Part shown: in pieces, positions 60,736 through 64,000 of the stretch
Position numbering within the stretch: the stretch's first letter is position 1
Layout: each line of letters opens with the position of its first letter
Source of the DNA: Cupriavidus necator
GTDB lineage: Bacteria; Pseudomonadota; Gammaproteobacteria; Burkholderiales; Burkholderiaceae
DNA: 64,000 nt
Direction of reading: 5' to 3'
Assembly: GCA_022041995.1 (NCBI GenBank)
Contig: CP074381.1
Coordinates: 1,922,001-1,986,000 of the forward strand
Notes under the pieces: generated by a model
Told to the model about the DNA's origin: nothing
Seen by the model: the letters and a program-made list of their open reading frames with translations, nothing else
Database searches by the model: none
Position numbers and translations under genes: made by a program

Positions 60736-61738
60736 GAGAGGGTGTTCGCCTGAGCTCCCCTGGACTTTTCCCCGTCCATTGTCGGAATGCCCGGATGAAA
60801 CTGGCCTCGCTGCCGAACCCGGCGGCGATCGCTATCTGCTTCAAAGGCCTGGAGGTTCGTGTAAGTTGCCGGATAGCCAGATCACGTCTGACCTCATCCT
60901 TCAGGCCCTGAAGCGAGACGCCTTCTTCTGCCAGGTGCCGGTAAAGGGTTCTCGTTGAAACGTTCAGCATCGCGGACACTGCGGCCGACGTCGAGACCTC
61001 GAACCCATGCGTACGGAAAAGCTTGCGAATTCGCTGCGAAAGGAGCCGGTCGCGCTTGTACTGGAGCACGATGAGCGGCAGAGGACGAAGTAGCATCTGC
61101 CGCAGATCGCGATCGTCCCGCCGCACGGGTAATTGCAGATACTCCGCGTCGAAAACCAGGCTGGCCTGGGGCGCTTCGAAATCGATCGGCCCGCGGAACA
61201 TCAAGTCATACGCCCTGGCGTGCCGCGGCTTCTTGAATGGGAAGGTGGCGCGCGACAGCGGGATGCGGGAATCGACCAGCCAACACGCGAAACCGTGAAT
61301 ATTCCGAAGGGTACTTACCAGGCAAAACTCACGTTGCCGGAGCAGGTCACCGTTCTCGCGGATGACGAGATGCGCCAGCCGAGCCTCAACGCTCAGTTCC
61401 AGCTTAATGTCATTCACCAGCAAGCCATAGTGCCGGCACCAGCGCAGCAGAGCTACCCGCAAGTTCTCCGACGGCAAGGAGGCGCGGCAAAGCATCCCAT
61501 TAGTTCCCCACGGGAGCCGTTGCGAGAACCAGCCAAGCCCCTCGTCGTCGAGCTCCTGCATTGCAGCCGCCGATAACGCTTCGAACTGATCGGCACTCAC
61601 GCGCGCATCCTCGCTCCGCAGTAGCGACGGCGAAATATGCGCTTGGCGCAGCGCTCGCCGTGGTTCCACGCCATAGCGCTCGTACGCCAGCACGATGGAA
61701 CGAACAAACGCGATGGGTGTTTCTGCAGCCGAGCTCAT
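60725..61738 (-). CDS. AraC-family regulator with OruR/ArgR-type sensory domain
   Basis: Transcription factor (337 aa from ATG 61738; a TTG at 61759 is possible). The C-terminal AraC DNA-binding domain has two helix-turn-helix units: SAAVSAMLNVSTRTLYRHLA, and IAIAAGFGSEASFIRAFRQW followed by TGKSPGELRR. The N-terminal part (YERYGVEPRRALRQAHISPS, NIHGFACWLVDSRIP) is the AraC-binding-like domain found in OruR/GlxA-type regulators. It is divergent from the HMG-CoA lyase fragment and may once have controlled leucine or acyl-CoA degradation genes. Confidence 0.88.
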   Translation of the reverse strand: MSSAAETPIAFVRSIVLAYERYGVEPRRALRQAHISPSLLRSEDARVSADQFEALSAAAMQELDDEGLGWFSQRLPWGTNGMLCRASLPSENLRVALLRWCRHYGLLVNDIKLELSVEARLAHLVIRENGDLLRQREFCLVSTLRNIHGFACWLVDSRIPLSRATFPFKKPRHARAYDLMFRGPIDFEAPQASLVFDAEYLQLPVRRDDRDLRQMLLRPLPLIVLQYKRDRLLSQRIRKLFRTHGFEVSTSAAVSAMLNVSTRTLYRHLAEEGVSLQGLKDEVRRDLAIRQLTRTSRPLKQIAIAAGFGSEASFIRAFRQWTGKSPGELRRTPSLDK

Positions 61739-61978
61739 GTCTGGTGAGTATTGGCCCAATTGGCACGATCTGCAAGGGAGTTGGCACGCTTTGCATCCGC
61801 TGTTGCCCTATGCTCGGCGGAGTTGGCCGTGGTTCAGATCACGGCGCTGCTGGAGTGGCCGCGGGCATCTCGTCATGGTTGCCTCGGGCTGCGACGGTGG
61901 GCGAGGCGTGGCCATGGCTGCGGCGCTGGTAAAGCTGGCGGGCGTCGTGGGAGTGCTTGAATTCGGAGGAGAGTCGAT

Positions 61979-62383
61979 ATGGATAATGGGATCGCCAAGT
62001 CATGGCCAAAACAGGTAAGGATTGTCGAAGTCGGACCGCGGGACGGCCTCCAGAGTGAAAAGCAGATAGTTCCTGCCGCGGTAAAGATCGAGCTTATCGA
62101 ACGTCTGGCGGATGCGGGATTGCCGGCGGTGGAAGCCACGGCCTTCGTGTCGCCACGGTGGGTGCCGCAGATGGCAGACAATGCTTCGGGCAACGTTGCC
62201 ACCGAGGACGTTGTCTACTTGCTCAGCTCCATGGGGATCGAGACAGGTGTCGATATGGACAAGCTGCTCTCGGCCAGCGCCTTCATCTCGGATCATCTGG
62301 GCCGCCGGCCGGCTTCCAAGGCGGCACGGGCCCTGATGGCGAATCGCGGTCACGTCACACCGAAGGGGACCTGCCAGTCATGA
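61979..62383 (+). pseudogene. Hydroxymethylglutaryl-CoA lyase with a large in-frame internal deletion
   Basis: The enzyme normally has about 300 residues and cleaves HMG-CoA to acetoacetate and acetyl-CoA in leucine breakdown. Here only 134 codons exist. The N-terminal part is intact ([20 protein letters not shown], with catalytic Arg-Asp, and [12 protein letters not shown]). It joins directly to the C-terminal part ([37 protein letters not shown]). Roughly 165 codons, including the metal-binding H-x-H and the catalytic Cys loop, are missing. A GGAGGA ribosome site remains. It cannot be catalytically active. Confidence 0.82.
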
Positions 62384-63054
62384 CCATTCTCTATCACTGC
62401 ATGAGTGCGCGCTCCTTCCGTCCCCTCTGGATGCTGGAGGAGCTGGGCCGGGAATATGAGCTGGTGATGCTTCCTTTCCCGCCGCGCATCCTGTCGCGGG
62501 ATTTTCTGGGCATCAATCCGCTGGGTACGGTTCCATTCCTGATCGACGGGACGACAAGGATGTCAGAATCGGCTGCGATCTGCCAGTACCTCTGCGCAAC
62601 CAGTGCGCCCACCTCGCTGCAGGTCGAAGCAGGGGAAGACGATTTCGGCGCCTACCTGAATTACCTTCATTTCGGTGAGGCTACCCTTACGTTTCCGCAG
62701 ACGCTGGTCCTTCGCTATTCGAGATTCGAACCAGAAGCGCGGCGCCAGCCGACAGTCGCCGCGGATTACGCGAAATGGTTTCTGGCGCGCTTGCGCACAC
62801 TGGAACCGGTAATCGAGAAGCACGCATACCTGTGCTCGGGTCGTTTCACCGCGGCCGATGTTTCCGTGGGCTATGCCTTGCTGCTCGCACAGCACTTGGG
62901 ACTCCAGCCGCGCTTCATGCCGGCGACAGCGGATTACTGGCAGCGTTTGCAGCTGCGACCTGGCTTCATCCGTGCCCTGAAAGCCCAGGAGGCGGCAGCG
63001 CTGGCGCAGGGCATTTCGATTGTCCATGGGCCGGACACCGCGCCAGGCACGTAG
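62380..63054 (+). CDS. Glutathione S-transferase family protein
   Basis: Cytosolic GST (224 aa). The thioredoxin-like domain reads [20 protein letters not shown] and [20 protein letters not shown], with the glutathione-binding Glu-Ser. The helical C-terminal domain contains [20 protein letters not shown]. The ATG overlaps the stop of the deleted lyase gene (ATGA), so it is translated from the same message. This link to an inactivated gene suggests the operon was rearranged recently. Substrate unknown. Confidence 0.88.
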   Translation: MTILYHCMSARSFRPLWMLEELGREYELVMLPFPPRILSRDFLGINPLGTVPFLIDGTTRMSESAAICQYLCATSAPTSLQVEAGEDDFGAYLNYLHFGEATLTFPQTLVLRYSRFEPEARRQPTVAADYAKWFLARLRTLEPVIEKHAYLCSGRFTAADVSVGYALLLAQHLGLQPRFMPATADYWQRLQLRPGFIRALKAQEAAALAQGISIVHGPDTAPGT

Positions 63055-63159
63055 GCTGGCGGGGGCTCCTGAAGCCGGGATGGTGCAACCATGTGTGCCT
63101 GTCCATCGCCACGGCGCACGACGCATCCTCTACTTTATTGGGGGCTGCGGTTTCAGCAC

Positions 63160-63473
63160 GGTCATGTTCTGGATCGCGTTCTTCACGTGTTTGTTCATGG
63201 TGTACGCGCTCAGTTCCTGGCTGACAAAATTGATGGCCAACGCGGGCTATAGCCTCGGCTCCGCGCTGACTTTTGTGCTGGTGTTGAATTTCGGCGCCAT
63301 CGCCGGTGCGGTCGGCGGAGGCTGGCTGGCCGACCGCTTTCACATCAAGCATGTGCTGGTGGTGTTCTTCGCGCTGGCGGCCGTGTCGATCGCCATGCTC
63401 GGCTACAAGGTTCCGACCGCGGTGCTGTACTTTCTTGTCGGCATGGCCGGCGCCACGACTGCGCTGAGAGGGG
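63160..63473 (+). pseudogene. Remnant of an MFS transporter (aromatic-acid/H+ symporter type)
   Basis: About 105 residues corresponding to the middle-to-late helices of an MFS protein: VMFWIAFFTCLFMVYALSSW, ALTFVLVLNFGAIAGAVGGG, then the motif A-like WLADRFHIKHVLVV and AVLYFLVGMAGATT. The beginning and the end are missing, and the frame then runs into unrelated sequence. The likely parent is an AAHS-family transporter. Confidence 0.62.
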
Positions 63474-63569
63474 AGCGTTCACCAGGGGTTGACGGCTTGC
63501 GTCCGGCGCCGCCGCTGGGGAACGATTGTCTGGAATGAGGCTAGTTCCCCGGTACGCTGGCTCCGTGCT

Positions 63570-63605
63570 TCTTGCAAAAAAAGAGGTGGCATCGCAGGCG
63601 ATGTC
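63570..63605 (-). terminator. Possible terminator downstream of the biotin carboxylase subunit gene
   Basis: On the minus strand a CATCG/CGATG hairpin at about 63593-63606 is followed after about ten bases by a run of seven T (63578-63584 region). A second hairpin, GCCGACA..GGC/GCC..TTGTCGGC, lies at 63692-63718 closer to the stop. Either could end the carboxylase transcript. No gene is recognised in 63481-63729. Confidence 0.4.
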
Positions 63606-63729
63606 CCCCCAGCTTGCTGACAAAGCCAGCCTGCGTGCTGCCAGTTTGCTTCCCCTCCCGCTTGCGGAAGAGACTAAAGCACGTTCGCACGTGCCGACAG
63701 GCCTAAGCCTTGTCGGCAACCTGCCGATA

Positions 63730-64000
63730 TCAAGCCTCAAACGCCAGCAGTTGCGCCCCTTCGGTCACTTGCTCGCCGATGCCGTACAGCACCTCGCTGA
63801 CCACGCCGTCGGCCGGCGCGCTGATGGTGTGCTCCATCTTCATCGCCTCCATCACCAGCAGCGGCGCGCCGCGCGTGACGGTGCTGCCGGCCTCGACCAT
63901 CACCGCGATGACCTTCCCAGGCATCGGCGCGGTCAACTTGCCGCCTTCGCTTTCTGATTCGCCTGCATGGGCCAGGGGACCGAGCCAGGTCAGCGTGACG
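63730..64000 (-). CDS. Biotin-carboxyl-carrier C-terminus of an acyl-CoA carboxylase alpha subunit (partial; methylcrotonoyl-CoA carboxylase-like)
   Basis: The last 89 residues are visible; the start is beyond the window. The biotinylation motif is LLVMEAMKMEHTISAPADG with the biotin lysine between two Met. LTAPMPGKVIAVMVEAGSTV is the start of the lipoyl-like domain. The nearby remnant of HMG-CoA lyase suggests a leucine-degradation (liu) cluster, so methylcrotonoyl-CoA carboxylase alpha is likely. Propionyl- or geranyl-CoA carboxylase cannot be excluded. Confidence 0.85.
   Translation of the reverse strand, partial: VTLTWLGPLAHAGESESEGGKLTAPMPGKVIAVMVEAGSTVTRGAPLLVMEAMKMEHTISAPADGVVSEVLYGIGEQVTEGAQLLAFEA

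Overview
The window is GC-rich chromosomal DNA from a Burkholderiaceae betaproteobacterium, most likely Cupriavidus or a close Ralstonia-group relative. The 16S rRNA sequence and the gene content (Bug/TctC receptor, salicylate-hydroxylase-type oxygenase, many LysR regulators) point there. I cannot name the species from sequence alone.

Layout. 1-4.2 kb: a multicomponent ring-hydroxylating oxygenase resembling salicylate 5-hydroxylase (reductase, Rieske ferredoxin, small and large subunits), transcribed away from a NahR/NagR-like LysR gene. 4.1-6.2 kb: a hipBA toxin-antitoxin module bracketed by 123-133-bp direct repeats that contain the 3' end of that LysR gene. 6.2-9.2 kb: a PEBP-like periplasmic protein, an MFS transporter and two unknowns. 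9.1-15.4 kb: sulfite/nitrite reductase with its DUF934 partner, then cytochrome bo oxidase cyoABCD, divergent from a MocR-type regulator. 17-22.2 kb: LysR, Bug receptor, aminotransferase, GST, a VOC protein and an RRM protein. 22.3-30.8 kb: DNA polymerase II and an RND efflux operon. 31-38.3 kb: an isoquinoline-oxidoreductase-like molybdoenzyme, then an operon of membrane metallophosphoesterase, GMC oxidoreductase and Ap4A phosphorylase. 38.3-41 kb: DUF3422, LysR and a small protein.

41.3-46.85 kb: a complete 16S-23S-5S rRNA operon with two promoter-like sites, boxA copies, processing stems and a terminator. It has no spacer tRNA genes and carries an enlarged helix-45 region of about 110 nt in 23S. 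46.9-50.5 kb: a peroxide/electrophile defence island: a Rof-like gene, one-cysteine OhrR, Ohr, TetR and Old Yellow Enzyme, plus two small exported proteins sharing a Y-x-D-G-A-[RL] repeat. The three OhrR-side promoters share paired palindromes at a constant 15-bp pitch.

51.3-58.1 kb: the most novel-looking locus. It is a translationally coupled pair of an M48-type zinc peptidase and a roughly 1,844-residue protein. The large protein has a kinase-like N-terminus, DUF4011, an SF1 helicase, a probable nuclease and a WGR domain, which suggests a nucleic-acid-targeting defence system. 58.1-64 kb: TolA-like and membrane proteins, then a decayed stretch (VOC, lipase remnant, internally deleted HMG-CoA lyase, MFS remnant) ending in the biotin domain of a carboxylase.

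A recurring feature is that seven otherwise well-preserved genes (cyoB, cyoA, a Bug receptor, a GST, the metallophosphoesterase, an Old Yellow Enzyme and a VOC protein) are each broken by exactly one missing base in a C/G run. This looks more like systematic base-calling error than seven independent mutations, so these calls should be treated as probably intact genes until resequenced.
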